Assembly (NCBI GenBank): GCA_947630315.1
Contig: CANRHA010000034.1
Location: forward strand, 1-12,018
DNA: 12,018 nt
Direction of reading: 5' to 3'
Source of the DNA: an uncultured Clostridia bacterium
Lineage (GTDB): Bacteria; Bacillota; Clostridia; Oscillospirales; Ruminococcaceae
Part shown: positions 1 to 8,536 of the stretch, piece by piece
Layout: the number at the start of each line of letters is the position of its first letter
How positions within the stretch are numbered: the stretch's first letter is position 1
The notes under the pieces: generated by a model
Database searches by the model: none
The model's input: the letters and a program-made list of their open reading frames with translations, nothing else
What the model was told of the DNA's origin: nothing
Program-made: the position numbers and the translations under genes

Positions 1-2803
1 GCCCGTCCATGTCGGGCAGATCGATCCTGAGGACCTCTTTGTTGCAGTATTTTCTGACCGGAACAGAGCTCAGCTTTCCGCCTAAAATAACCTTTCTTGC
101 GCCGGCAAAGTCGTTGTAGCGCTCCATCAGGTAGTAGCCCGGAGTTTCTACCGATATATCGGCGTACTCCCTTATTACCTTCATTCCGGCGATGTCCTTC
201 TGAGAGCCGATGACCGCAGACGGCCTTACGGCGGTAAAGGTATATTTTCTTATCTGGCGGTAAAAGGGCCTTGAAGTTATGTGATCCGACGCGCGCCTTA
301 CCATTATCTGCCCCGCGGCGGTGAGGTAGAGCATCTCGTAATACTTTCCGCCGAATGTGAACTTCTGGCCGGGAAGGTATTTCTGATAGATCTGCTCGTT
401 GAGTTCTGCTCCTAAGTAGTGAAGCTCGCCCTTTTCGTCCTCAGATATGTATTCGGCCGATTTCAGGCTCGACATGCAGCCGGCAATAAAGGGCTTGCTG
501 TCGATATAGTACACCCTTTCGACCTTTCCTTGGGTGATGTTGTAATGGCTCTTTGTTTTAATGAGGCTTACGCCTACGGCGTCCTTGGGATTGTCGTTTA
601 CTTCAAGAGTCCTCAAAAGCGCCGCGGAGACCGCCTCCTTATAATCCCCGGGAAGGCTGTCAAGCTCATCTGCGGGGGCGTAGCAGCGGTAAATTTCAAG
701 CCAGAGCTGAGAGGGAATATCGTACGCCTTTATCCCTATAAGCGAAAGCTCCTTTTCGGCCGCCTCCTCGGTTATGAATCCGCGCGACATCAGAAGCGTA
801 AGCCTTAAAACGGTATTTCGCCTTGTCCTGACGTAATCCGCGGCTATGTAGGGTATCGCCTTTGCGTCGGTCTCGAACACCGAGGCGTTGTCGGCCATGT
901 AATCCTTTAAAAGATATTCCGAAGCTATTACGTTTACAAATCCCTGCTCGCTCGAACGGGTAGAAAACTCGCGGAGTATCTCGAACATGTTAAACGGCTC
1001 GTCCTCAACGGTTATATAGCTGTTTTCGGACGCCGACGCGCTCCAGAAATCTATCGACGTTTTAAAGTGATCGTCCATAACGTCCTGGCTCGTAGGCAGA
1101 CCCGCGTACTTCATCAGGTCATAGTAGTACTGCCTGTCTACCCAGTTCATATCCACTACCGGGAAGGCTTCGCCGCCGTACCACACCGTTTTTGACACCT
1201 GATTTTTAAGCGCGGCAAACGAAAGCTCGGTGCCTACGCCCAAGTATCTTGAAATGTTCAGAACTATGCGGTGGTGCAGGTATTCGTTGTCGGTCTCCCA
1301 TGTCATATACGAGAGGGTGCCGCTGTGCTTTTCGGTTGCCGATACCTCGGTTATGCTTATCATCAGCGCATGGGAAAGCGCGTCGACAAGGCCGTCGCAG
1401 TTTTTGTCGCAGATGCAAAACGTAATATTTTTGTCGTCGTCTGCGTCGCGGCACTTCTTGACCAATATGTTGAGGCCGATCTGCGCGGTAGTCATAAGCT
1501 TTGAAGGCTCGATAACCACCACAAACTTAACCTTGCTCAAAAACTCCTCGTTGGCGTTGTGAACGTCTACGTCGAGTATCGACGATCTCGTAACTATTCC
1601 TATGTCCTGATCTCCCGCCTTGCGGCCCAAAACGCCTATATTCCACATAAACGGGATATTTGTGACCGCGCCTATTCCCCGCTCGATCCAATCGGTTATG
1701 TTTTCCTCAATAGAATGCCTGCCGATTATTACAAGCACCTTGCCGTGCTCCAAAAGGGCGCGGTTCATCGGATAGAACGCGTAGGGTATGAGATCGTTAT
1801 AGAAGGGGTTGTTGAAAAGTATGCTCTTGCCGTTCATCAGGTCTATCGATGAGCTTAGGTAGCTGCGGTCGAGCTTGAAGCCCTTTGAGTGTATCCTCCT
1901 TAAATACGAGGCGTACGCGCATATCTTAGGGTCTTCGTCCTTTTCAAGGTTTTCAATTACCTCCTCGGTGGTGAGGTCGTATTCGAGCGCGCTGTTTACG
2001 CCGGTGTTCTCCGAAAGAAGCTTATCGCCGAACAGGTTGCGCAGGAATTTGCGCAGCAGCGAATAGTTTACGATCTTATAGGCGTCCTCGTTTTCGCCGA
2101 GGATATCTACGGTATATTCGCGCCTCGTCGCGCCGTTTAGGTAAAAGTACATCTCGGCTATCGGGAGTATTCCGAACACCGGGTAGAAGATCATGTTCAG
2201 AAGCTGCTGATAATAAAGCCGGCAGGAAACAAGGGTGAGCGCAATAGATATCAGCGTCGCCGCAACATAGAACCATTTTAAATAGGTCCTCGCCTGGGCG
2301 TAGGAATCCTTTACGCACCATGTGTCCTTTTCGGGGAAGTAATCGTAGAACACCCCCGCGACCTTTTCATGCAAAGGCGAATGCGAGCTTATTGCGCGAC
2401 TGAGTATCGATATGATTATCCTCTTTATAATTATATAGGCCAAAATCAGAACGCAGTTAGCGATAAAGAACGCCCAGAAGGGTATATTGAGCGAACGTAT
2501 AACGCCGTCGATACCCTCGGAGAGGTTTTTTACCGAATCGGACAGCCCGGCGGGCATCCAGCTTGCGTTTGAAGCGTTTGAAACCGCCCCCGGCAGGGCA
2601 TAAATGACCCGGGTCAGAAAGTCGTTGAGCCTGCGAAGCAGGATAACGGCTATGACCCCGTATATCACCGCCACAAAGGGCATCGGGAACTGCTTGCTGC
2701 GGTAGGGCTTTTTAAGGTTTACCTTGTTCCCCAAAAGGCAGAGCAGCAAAAAGGGCAGCAGCGCGGCCATCCATTTTAAAGCCGCAATAACAAGACTACT
2801 CAT
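1..2803 (-). CDS. Polytopic membrane protein with degenerate SF2 helicase-like soluble region (C-terminus off window)
   Basis: An open frame of 933 codons runs from an ATG at 2803 to the left edge without a stop, so the C-terminus is missing. The first 220 residues hold about five hydrophobic segments (roughly 3-27, 40-56, 105-134, 177-195, 200-219), followed by a long soluble region. That region has the order of a superfamily 2 helicase with decayed motifs. GKSILFNNPFYND (323-335) sits where PTGSGKT would be, GKVLVIIGR (353-361) resembles the next strand, VVVIEPS (427-433) resembles a DEAH box with only Glu kept, and TEVSAT (484-489) matches motif III. Residues about 800-930 loosely recall the C-terminal region of MrfA/YprA-type helicases. 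I infer a membrane-anchored pseudo-helicase that probably lacks ATPase activity; a scaffold unrelated to helicases is the alternative. The start overlaps the previous stop by 8 nt (ATGAGTAG), with AGAGAGGA 5 nt upstream, so translation is probably coupled. The gene is certain; the family call is tentative. Confidence 0.85.
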   Translation of the reverse strand, partial: MSSLVIAALKWMAALLPFLLLCLLGNKVNLKKPYRSKQFPMPFVAVIYGVIAVILLRRLNDFLTRVIYALPGAVSNASNASWMPAGLSDSVKNLSEGIDGVIRSLNIPFWAFFIANCVLILAYIIIKRIIISILSRAISSHSPLHEKVAGVFYDYFPEKDTWCVKDSYAQARTYLKWFYVAATLISIALTLVSCRLYYQQLLNMIFYPVFGILPIAEMYFYLNGATRREYTVDILGENEDAYKIVNYSLLRKFLRNLFGDKLLSENTGVNSALEYDLTTEEVIENLEKDEDPKICAYASYLRRIHSKGFKLDRSYLSSSIDLMNGKSILFNNPFYNDLIPYAFYPMNRALLEHGKVLVIIGRHSIEENITDWIERGIGAVTNIPFMWNIGVLGRKAGDQDIGIVTRSSILDVDVHNANEEFLSKVKFVVVIEPSKLMTTAQIGLNILVKKCRDADDDKNITFCICDKNCDGLVDALSHALMISITEVSATEKHSGTLSYMTWETDNEYLHHRIVLNISRYLGVGTELSFAALKNQVSKTVWYGGEAFPVVDMNWVDRQYYYDLMKYAGLPTSQDVMDDHFKTSIDFWSASASENSYITVEDEPFNMFEILREFSTRSSEQGFVNVIASEYLLKDYMADNASVFETDAKAIPYIAADYVRTRRNTVLRLTLLMSRGFITEEAAEKELSLIGIKAYDIPSQLWLEIYRCYAPADELDSLPGDYKEAVSAALLRTLEVNDNPKDAVGVSLIKTKSHYNITQGKVERVYYIDSKPFIAGCMSSLKSAEYISEDEKGELHYLGAELNEQIYQKYLPGQKFTFGGKYYEMLYLTAAGQIMVRRASDHITSRPFYRQIRKYTFTAVRPSAVIGSQKDIAGMKVIREYADISVETPGYYLMERYNDFAGARKVILGGKLSSVPVRKYCNKEVLRIDLPDMDG

Positions 2804-4820
2804 ACAATTCCTCTCTTTCGAGTTTAATTGACTTCAGGTAGTCAACGGGAAGCGAAACGGTGTTTCCCGACTGAATATACTCTATAACCGTCTGCGAAGC
2901 CGAGAAGGGCACCGGGTAATCGTAATCGGCCAAAACCGTATAGTCGTAGTCGTAGGGGTTCTCGGCGGGGCCTGAAGTCTCGTTCAGGTTTGCCGGGAAC
3001 AGCCTTGTAACGTCGTCTATCCTGCGCTCTATTTCAAGCAGATGGTTGGTCATTATCCTGCATCTCATCGAATCCTCGGTGTCGTTTTCGTCGATGTAAT
3101 TAAGCACCGAAAATTCCCGCATTACGTTGCAGGTATGGCTTAAATATTTTGAATACTTTTCAAGCCCGCTGTCAATGTCCGAGAGTATCCCGCTCATGAC
3201 AAAGTTGAAGTGTTTGAACACATTCACGAGCCTGTGTTTTAAAGATATAAGGCAGATAAATCCTACCGCCGCAAATACCGCCAAAGACGTAAGCGCTATC
3301 ATTATCTGCATAAACGCGGTGCCGCGGCCGTGGTTGGTGATGAAAAACGGAATAAAGCCGAGCATGAACACGGCTATGGACACAAGTCCTATAATTACCG
3401 CCTTGCTCTTTGTCATTCTCTGAGAGATGCGCCTTCTCAGCTCCTTGTCGGCGTCGTTCATTTTTTCGGTGTAAAGCTCGCTGTCAAACAGGTTTTCAAC
3501 CTCGGTGTCGACCATAAGCTGTTCTTCGTCCTGGAGCTTATATAAAACGTCCTCCTGCTGGAACTCGTTCATGGCGAGCGCCTTGGGGTTCTCTATTGAA
3601 TTTTCCTCGCGAAATTCCCCCGTGACCGCCTTTTTGACCGCCCTGCGGGGTTCGCGCAGATACCTCACAAACAGCTTGCTTATCCGCTGGAACTGAGAGT
3701 TCCAATAGCCCTCCTCGTCGGCGGGGCAGTCCTTTGCAAGCCCTACGTCGTATTCCGCCATCAGCTCATCGGTGTTGTATTCCGAGCTTATTGCAACGGG
3801 TATCTCGGTCTCGCTTTCAAAAAGCTTTCTGACCTCGTTATTAGTCACCGACGGCTTAGGCTTTGAGGCGGTTTTTTCGATCGCGCTGCTGATTTTAAGG
3901 TGAGTTGCGCTGAGCTTTCTTATATACCTTCCGCAGGCGGCAGACATCTTTGTGTCGTCCGCCGTCGCAACTATCTTATACACCCTGTTTGGCCTTGCGG
4001 CGTCGTTGGGAAGCCCCTTTACGCCCAGGGTTATCACGGTCAGCAAAAAGTTGAAGTACGCCTGCTCGTTTCTCTGAAGCCCTATATAGGGGATATCAAA
4101 GAACAGGTATCTTAACTTATCGGGGTACAGGTTGTCCTCATAAAACCGCGAATAGTCAAACTCGTTATACGCCCTCCAAAGCTCCGCCTGGCTTTCAAGC
4201 CCGTCGGGCGAGACCCTTTCGGCTACGGCTATAACCCTTTTCGGGCGGTTGAATATTGCGCCGCATATGTCGAACTCCGAGGCCAAAAGCTCGTATTTGC
4301 GAACGTTTGCAAGGTCGGTCTCGTACTGAAGCGGGTCTATATCGGCATAGCCCAACTTGTCAAAATACTGCTCGTCGGGGGTATCGGGTATTTCGCCGTA
4401 GCTTTCGGGAAGGTTCGGCCGGGTTTTAAGCGGGACCCCCGCAAGCCATATCGAAAGGCGGGTCAGCGGATTTTCGAGAGCCTTGGAGTATGCGGAATCG
4501 GTATAGGCGCGAAAAGCTTCTACTTCCTCCGGGGTCTGAAGGCTTTTAGGCTTCTTTGAGTTCACAAAGTCGAACGGGTTGCGCTTTTTTATTCCGTCAG
4601 AGCCGATTATCTCCCGGCTCATGACTATAAGCGCCTGCCATTCGTTCTGAAGCTTTATTGCCTCCTCCAGCCCCGGCACCGCCTCGTCAAGAGAGCGACC
4701 GTCGGTCTCCCAATTGCAGAACACGACGTTTTCACTCTCTACAAGGGGTCTGAGGTAGATAGCGTAATTCCGTTTATAATCATCAATAATGCTTTTATCG
4801 CATATGATAACCGTAAACAT
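2796..4820 (-). CDS. Unrecognised protein with large cytosolic domain and two-helix membrane hairpin
   Basis: I do not recognise the family. The 674-residue product has no signal peptide. It opens with an alternating strand/helix pattern (MFTVIICDKS, then ENVVFCNW, then WQALIVMSREII), which suggests a Rossmann- or receiver-like domain over the first 90 residues, followed by a conserved-looking NPFDF. A second alpha/beta stretch around residues 190-300 includes KRVIAVAERV and LRYLFFDIPYIGL. Two hydrophobic helices (about 473-495 and 503-526) are joined by a short polar loop, giving a hairpin with both large ends inside the cell. The C-terminal 145 residues are helical and charged, possibly coiled coil, and end in an acidic Tyr-rich tail. 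An in-frame ATG at 4832 would add four residues, but the GGAG that would serve the 4820 ATG overlaps it, and no site precedes it. The gene lies between the tubulin-like and helicase-like genes, so a membrane adaptor role is a reasonable inference. Confidence 0.88.
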   Translation of the reverse strand: MFTVIICDKSIIDDYKRNYAIYLRPLVESENVVFCNWETDGRSLDEAVPGLEEAIKLQNEWQALIVMSREIIGSDGIKKRNPFDFVNSKKPKSLQTPEEVEAFRAYTDSAYSKALENPLTRLSIWLAGVPLKTRPNLPESYGEIPDTPDEQYFDKLGYADIDPLQYETDLANVRKYELLASEFDICGAIFNRPKRVIAVAERVSPDGLESQAELWRAYNEFDYSRFYEDNLYPDKLRYLFFDIPYIGLQRNEQAYFNFLLTVITLGVKGLPNDAARPNRVYKIVATADDTKMSAACGRYIRKLSATHLKISSAIEKTASKPKPSVTNNEVRKLFESETEIPVAISSEYNTDELMAEYDVGLAKDCPADEEGYWNSQFQRISKLFVRYLREPRRAVKKAVTGEFREENSIENPKALAMNEFQQEDVLYKLQDEEQLMVDTEVENLFDSELYTEKMNDADKELRRRISQRMTKSKAVIIGLVSIAVFMLGFIPFFITNHGRGTAFMQIMIALTSLAVFAAVGFICLISLKHRLVNVFKHFNFVMSGILSDIDSGLEKYSKYLSHTCNVMREFSVLNYIDENDTEDSMRCRIMTNHLLEIERRIDDVTRLFPANLNETSGPAENPYDYDYTVLADYDYPVPFSASQTVIEYIQSGNTVSLPVDYLKSIKLEREELYE
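2809..2816 (-). promoter_or_regulatory. Ribosome binding site inside the end of the preceding gene
   Basis: AGAGAGGA lies 5 nt before the ATG at 2803 and within the last codons of the upstream gene, whose TAG is read through the ATGAGTAG overlap. This fixes the start of the polytopic protein and points to coupled translation. Confidence 0.75.
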
Positions 4821-4830
4821 ACTTATCTCC
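4821..4830 (-). promoter_or_regulatory. Ribosome binding site deciding the start at 4820
   Basis: GGAG (4830-4827) followed by six bases leads to the ATG at 4820. The more upstream in-frame ATG at 4832 shares its G with this site and is preceded by AGACAATGAA, which is a poor Shine-Dalgarno match. The downstream ATG is therefore preferred. Confidence 0.65.
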
Positions 4831-4871
4831 ATTTCATTGTCTTAAACGGCAAGTCTGATTATTTAATGATC

Positions 4872-7800
4872 TTATAACAGAACGGCTTCCTTAAGGCTGC
4901 TCAGCATTCTTCCCGAAACGTCGAGGTCGGTAAGAACATCGGCGACCTTTCTGCGCACCGCCGAGATTATATCCTCGGTGTCGCTGTTTCCGGCGGGGTG
5001 CTGAGATAAGAACAGGTTGAACTGCTCGGTCAGTATCTTTCCGGTGTGGGCGTTTACGTCGTCCTGGCGGTCGAAGCAGGCTACTTCCTCGCGCAGGGCC
5101 TCGATTCCGGCGTCGATCATCGTTTCGATCTCTGCGGCGTCTCTCTGGCGCGCAGGGAGCGAAATGTAATATCTGAGCGGGATCTCAAATACCGATACCA
5201 CGGTATCCTTAGAATCCTTTTCGCCGAGCTCCTCATCGCCTACGAGCATACCCAATCTGAGCTTATTTGCGGCGATGTTGAAGTGCGAATCCTCAAAGTC
5301 CACGCCGTTCTGCTCGTCCTGCAAGCGCAGGGCTTCAACGGAAGTGTGGATAGACTTGACCGCGGCTCTGTCGAAGTACAGCGCGTCAAGGACCTCGTAG
5401 AACTTATCGCACTTGGTCTTGTTTGAAACTATGAGCTTCTTATAGCCGTTCCTGCCGTCAAGATATCTGTAAACGGTCCTGTCGAGATCGTATTTTGAAG
5501 GGTGTCTTAGCGAGATTATGCCGTGCATGAACCCGTAGAACATGGCCTTGTGAATGTGTTTCATAAGGTATTCCTGGTAGTCGAGGTCTATTTCGGGCAT
5601 TACGGAAATTGAATTCCATCTGCTGTCGATGTGCGGGGTGATCACCGAGTTCATTCTGCTGTCGGGGCCTATGTCGTCCATGTACATCTGGTACTGGCTG
5701 AAGCATTCGCCCGCGCCGTTTTTATCGGAGTAGTCTATTACCTCTACCCTCGGGCGGCCGTCGTCGCTCACTCTCGGCGCGCAGAACTGGAACAGCTGCG
5801 TCGGCATTACGACATAGATAGACCTGAAGAACCTGATCTCGTACTTCGATACCGTATCCGAAGCGTCCTTTTCGTCGAAGTATTCGCTTACCCTCAGGCC
5901 GTCGCCGTCCTTTATGTACTGGCTGTAGGCGACCGCGTTTACATCGCGGGCCTCGTCGAAGCTCTTTCTGCATATGCTCGGCGTAGCAAGGTTTCTGCCC
6001 CTTGCAAACTTAGAGCGGATATAGCGGTCAAGCGCCTCGTGATCCTTTACCCTCTTGGCTATGCGGTCTCTGTCCTGAGGCGGGGCCTTAAGGGCGTCGA
6101 CGTCGCACTTGATGGTAAATTCAAGCTTTAAGGCGTGAAGGATATCGAGATCGAGCGAATCGGAATACTTTTCCTCAACGACTGCGCGATAGCTGCCTAT
6201 CATCACCTCGTCGAAGATGTCGTGTTTTACGTCGCTGTTGAACTTGTCGAACATTCTCTTCTGCTCTATTTCGGCGTTTTCACGGAGCATATCGTGAATG
6301 TTGGCAAAGATCGCCTCGCCGGCAACCTCGCCCTCGGAACCTACGCGCTCTACAAGCCTGCTGAGGTACCCCGGTTCGCTGAACAGGTTGATGGTGCAGT
6401 CGCCCTGCTTATACTTCATTCCCGCAACGATATTTTCTTTTCTTCTCTCGAGGGCGACGGCCTTGTCCTTGAACGAACGGAAAAATTCTTCATAGGCCGC
6501 GCAGAGGCTCTTTACAAACGGCAGGGCCTTTTCTGCAAGGCACTTTGAGAAGTAAGCGGTGAAGTGGCTCTCGACGGCGCCGAAGTAGCTGTTGAGCTTT
6601 TCGTTGCAGACGCGCTTTCTGTCGTGTTCCTTGTCGGGCTCGAGGCCGTCGAGGGCGCTGCACATTTCTTCAAGAGAATTTTCGGTCGCGCCGAAGCCGT
6701 TCTTGACCTCAAATTCCTTCTTGCTGCTCTTGGTGTCGCCGCCGAACTTTATATTTCTTAAGGTGTCGGAATAACCGAGGTCCTCTTTATATGATTCGAC
6801 TATTTTTTCAAGCTGCGCCCAAAGTTTATAGAGAAGGTATCTTACGGCGACGGGGTGGATAGCCTCGCCGTTTACGCTTACAAACTTCTGGATCATGTAG
6901 TTGGGAAGATCAGCCTGGCGCACCGAAGCCTTGCTGCCGAACGCGCCGTTTACAAAGTTCGCCATATGCATATCCGCCCTTGTATCGTTCGCGATATTTT
7001 CAAGAGACTGGATCTGTGCGTATCTGTCGGCAAACGCGGTGGATTCAGCCGCGCTGTACTCCTCCTCCGAAGCGCCGTTATAGTCGTCGTAGTGGCCGAG
7101 CCTTGGTATTACAAACTGCTTTATGCCGTAATCTATGAATTTGTTGACGTAGCTCTCGGTGTATTTTCCCGCGGCGGTGGAGAGCTGAACTATGTTCTCG
7201 ACCGTTCCGGCGGAGGAAACTACCCTGCGCAGATACTTTGTAAAGATCATATCAGAGAACCTGTCGCCCTGCGATCTTTCGATGTAATCGGGGTACTTCA
7301 GGTAAAGCCTCGGCTCCTTATCGGCGCTGGTGGGCATACTGTCGTACTCCTTTTTGTCCTTGTCGAACATCAGGTCGTATTTGAGCCATGAATCGGTGAT
7401 GGCGGTCTCGCTCTCCTCGTCGGTCATCGCGCTGTCGATCTCGCCGAACAGGTTTTTCTGCGCCATATCCGAAGCTATATACTCGCATACGTCGGCATAG
7501 GGGTATCTGAGGACCGCAGAACCTGCTCCGCCGAATCTGCATCTGCCGAGCTTGGCGGGGTCCATAAATTCCTTAATAACGTTATCCTCTTTACTCGAAG
7601 CGCTGAAGCGCATAGGCCCTATGTTCTGCTCATAGAGGGTGCGCGCAGCGTTTATCTTGTACTGATCCAAAGCCTTCATGCTGTGCTGAATGCTGTCTAC
7701 GCGGTCAAGCAGGAAGCAGAAGTCAAACGGCAGGCCGTTGAGTTTGACCGCCTTTCCGCCCGATGTCGGAACCGTTACATGCAGGCCCTTATAGCGGTGA

Positions 7801-8507
7801 AGCCTGCGCTCGGATTCAAAGAATCCGCTGCCCTGCATCATAAAGGCGTTGATCTCCTTTATTGTCGCGTAGCCGTTGCGCAAAAGGCTCGCCTTTTCGC
7901 TCTCGTTGTTTATTACCGTTCCGTTCATAACTCCCGGAAGAATAAGGTAGCCCCTTATGATTGCGGCCGATTCGGGATAGTTGGTGCTTATGTAGTGCCT
8001 TATAAGCATGCCCATCTCCATAGCTATGCCCGAGCCGGTGCCGCCGGCTGTGGTAGATACTACGACTACCTTTATGGCGTGGTTTTTATCCTTGCCGTTT
8101 TTTAGGAACAGGTCGTCGAGTTCTTTATAGAGCTTATTTATATTTCCGTTCTTGATGGTCGCGTTAAGGGCGAGCCTTGAAATCGCCCTGAGCTGGCCCG
8201 CGCCCTCAGAAACGGTTTTGCCGTCGATTATGTTGTTGCTCGGGAACCAGTTTGCGGTGTCGGGATCGTCCTCAAGGTAATCTCTTACCGAACGCGGAGA
8301 GGAGGTCTGGATAGTTGTGATCTTTATACCCTTCTCTACCCTTTCAAGGTCGTTTACGTCGGTATCGAGGGTCACAAAGCGTACCGCGCTCGTATCGTCG
8401 TCGATACAAAGGTCGGCGACCCTCTTAACAATGTCTGAGCCGATGCCTCCTACGCCTATAAAAAGCGTGGCGTCTACATGGTTGGGCTGTAAGATTTCTT
8501 TTTTCAT
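4872..8507 (-). CDS. Tubulin-like (Tubulin_2 family) GTPase, very large
   Basis: The 1211-residue protein begins with a tubulin/FtsZ-type nucleotide-binding domain. GVGGIG at residues 18-23 matches the first phosphate loop, LDTD at 47-50 follows the next strand, GAGQLRAISR at 102-111 is a Tubulin_2-like block, and TAGGTGSG at 153-160 matches the tubulin signature GGTGSG/T. FDFCFLLDRVD around residues 260-270 resembles the strand pattern ending this fold. I cannot find a convincing T7 loop with its catalytic acid, so GTP binding is well supported but self-activated hydrolysis or classical filament formation is not. The remaining roughly 800 residues match nothing I know and look mainly alpha/beta and helical, with no membrane segment. 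FtsZ has about 350-400 residues, so this is a domain-rich relative and not a cell-division FtsZ. AGAAGG lies 9 nt before the start, and the VWA gene ends 29 nt upstream. It probably acts in the cytosol beneath the VWA protein's membrane anchor. Confidence 0.93.
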   Translation of the reverse strand: MKKEILQPNHVDATLFIGVGGIGSDIVKRVADLCIDDDTSAVRFVTLDTDVNDLERVEKGIKITTIQTSSPRSVRDYLEDDPDTANWFPSNNIIDGKTVSEGAGQLRAISRLALNATIKNGNINKLYKELDDLFLKNGKDKNHAIKVVVVSTTAGGTGSGIAMEMGMLIRHYISTNYPESAAIIRGYLILPGVMNGTVINNESEKASLLRNGYATIKEINAFMMQGSGFFESERRLHRYKGLHVTVPTSGGKAVKLNGLPFDFCFLLDRVDSIQHSMKALDQYKINAARTLYEQNIGPMRFSASSKEDNVIKEFMDPAKLGRCRFGGAGSAVLRYPYADVCEYIASDMAQKNLFGEIDSAMTDEESETAITDSWLKYDLMFDKDKKEYDSMPTSADKEPRLYLKYPDYIERSQGDRFSDMIFTKYLRRVVSSAGTVENIVQLSTAAGKYTESYVNKFIDYGIKQFVIPRLGHYDDYNGASEEEYSAAESTAFADRYAQIQSLENIANDTRADMHMANFVNGAFGSKASVRQADLPNYMIQKFVSVNGEAIHPVAVRYLLYKLWAQLEKIVESYKEDLGYSDTLRNIKFGGDTKSSKKEFEVKNGFGATENSLEEMCSALDGLEPDKEHDRKRVCNEKLNSYFGAVESHFTAYFSKCLAEKALPFVKSLCAAYEEFFRSFKDKAVALERRKENIVAGMKYKQGDCTINLFSEPGYLSRLVERVGSEGEVAGEAIFANIHDMLRENAEIEQKRMFDKFNSDVKHDIFDEVMIGSYRAVVEEKYSDSLDLDILHALKLEFTIKCDVDALKAPPQDRDRIAKRVKDHEALDRYIRSKFARGRNLATPSICRKSFDEARDVNAVAYSQYIKDGDGLRVSEYFDEKDASDTVSKYEIRFFRSIYVVMPTQLFQFCAPRVSDDGRPRVEVIDYSDKNGAGECFSQYQMYMDDIGPDSRMNSVITPHIDSRWNSISVMPEIDLDYQEYLMKHIHKAMFYGFMHGIISLRHPSKYDLDRTVYRYLDGRNGYKKLIVSNKTKCDKFYEVLDALYFDRAAVKSIHTSVEALRLQDEQNGVDFEDSHFNIAANKLRLGMLVGDEELGEKDSKDTVVSVFEIPLRYYISLPARQRDAAEIETMIDAGIEALREEVACFDRQDDVNAHTGKILTEQFNLFLSQHPAGNSDTEDIISAVRRKVADVLTDLDVSGRMLSSLKEAVLL

Positions 8508-8516
8508 TGTTTTTTA

Positions 8517-8522
8517 CCTTCT
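8517..8522 (-). promoter_or_regulatory. Ribosome binding site of the tubulin-like gene
   Basis: AGAAGG lies 9 nt before the ATG at 8507, in the 29-nt gap after the VWA gene. The gap has no terminator, which supports co-transcription. Confidence 0.6.
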
Positions 8523-8536
8523 TTTCTATATGAATT

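Noticed and set aside
419..808. 129-codon + strand frame near the left edge
   Set aside because: The opposite strand carries a continuous 933-codon frame with membrane segments and motif-like blocks; this is its shadow.
4833..4871. A promoter or terminator between the tubulin-like gene and the next gene
   Set aside because: The short gap holds no hairpin with a T-tract and no paired -35/-10 boxes; it contains little beyond the ribosome-site approach.
5631..6131. 166-codon + strand frame
   Set aside because: It is antisense to the tubulin-like gene; its composition mirrors the opposite strand's codon pattern.
6855..7391. 178-codon + strand frame
   Set aside because: It is antisense to the tubulin-like gene and has no recognisable domain or ribosome site.
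4872..8507. Cell-division FtsZ
   Set aside because: The protein is about three times too long, lacks an obvious T7 loop and FtsZ C-terminal tail, and sits with VWA and membrane genes instead of division genes.
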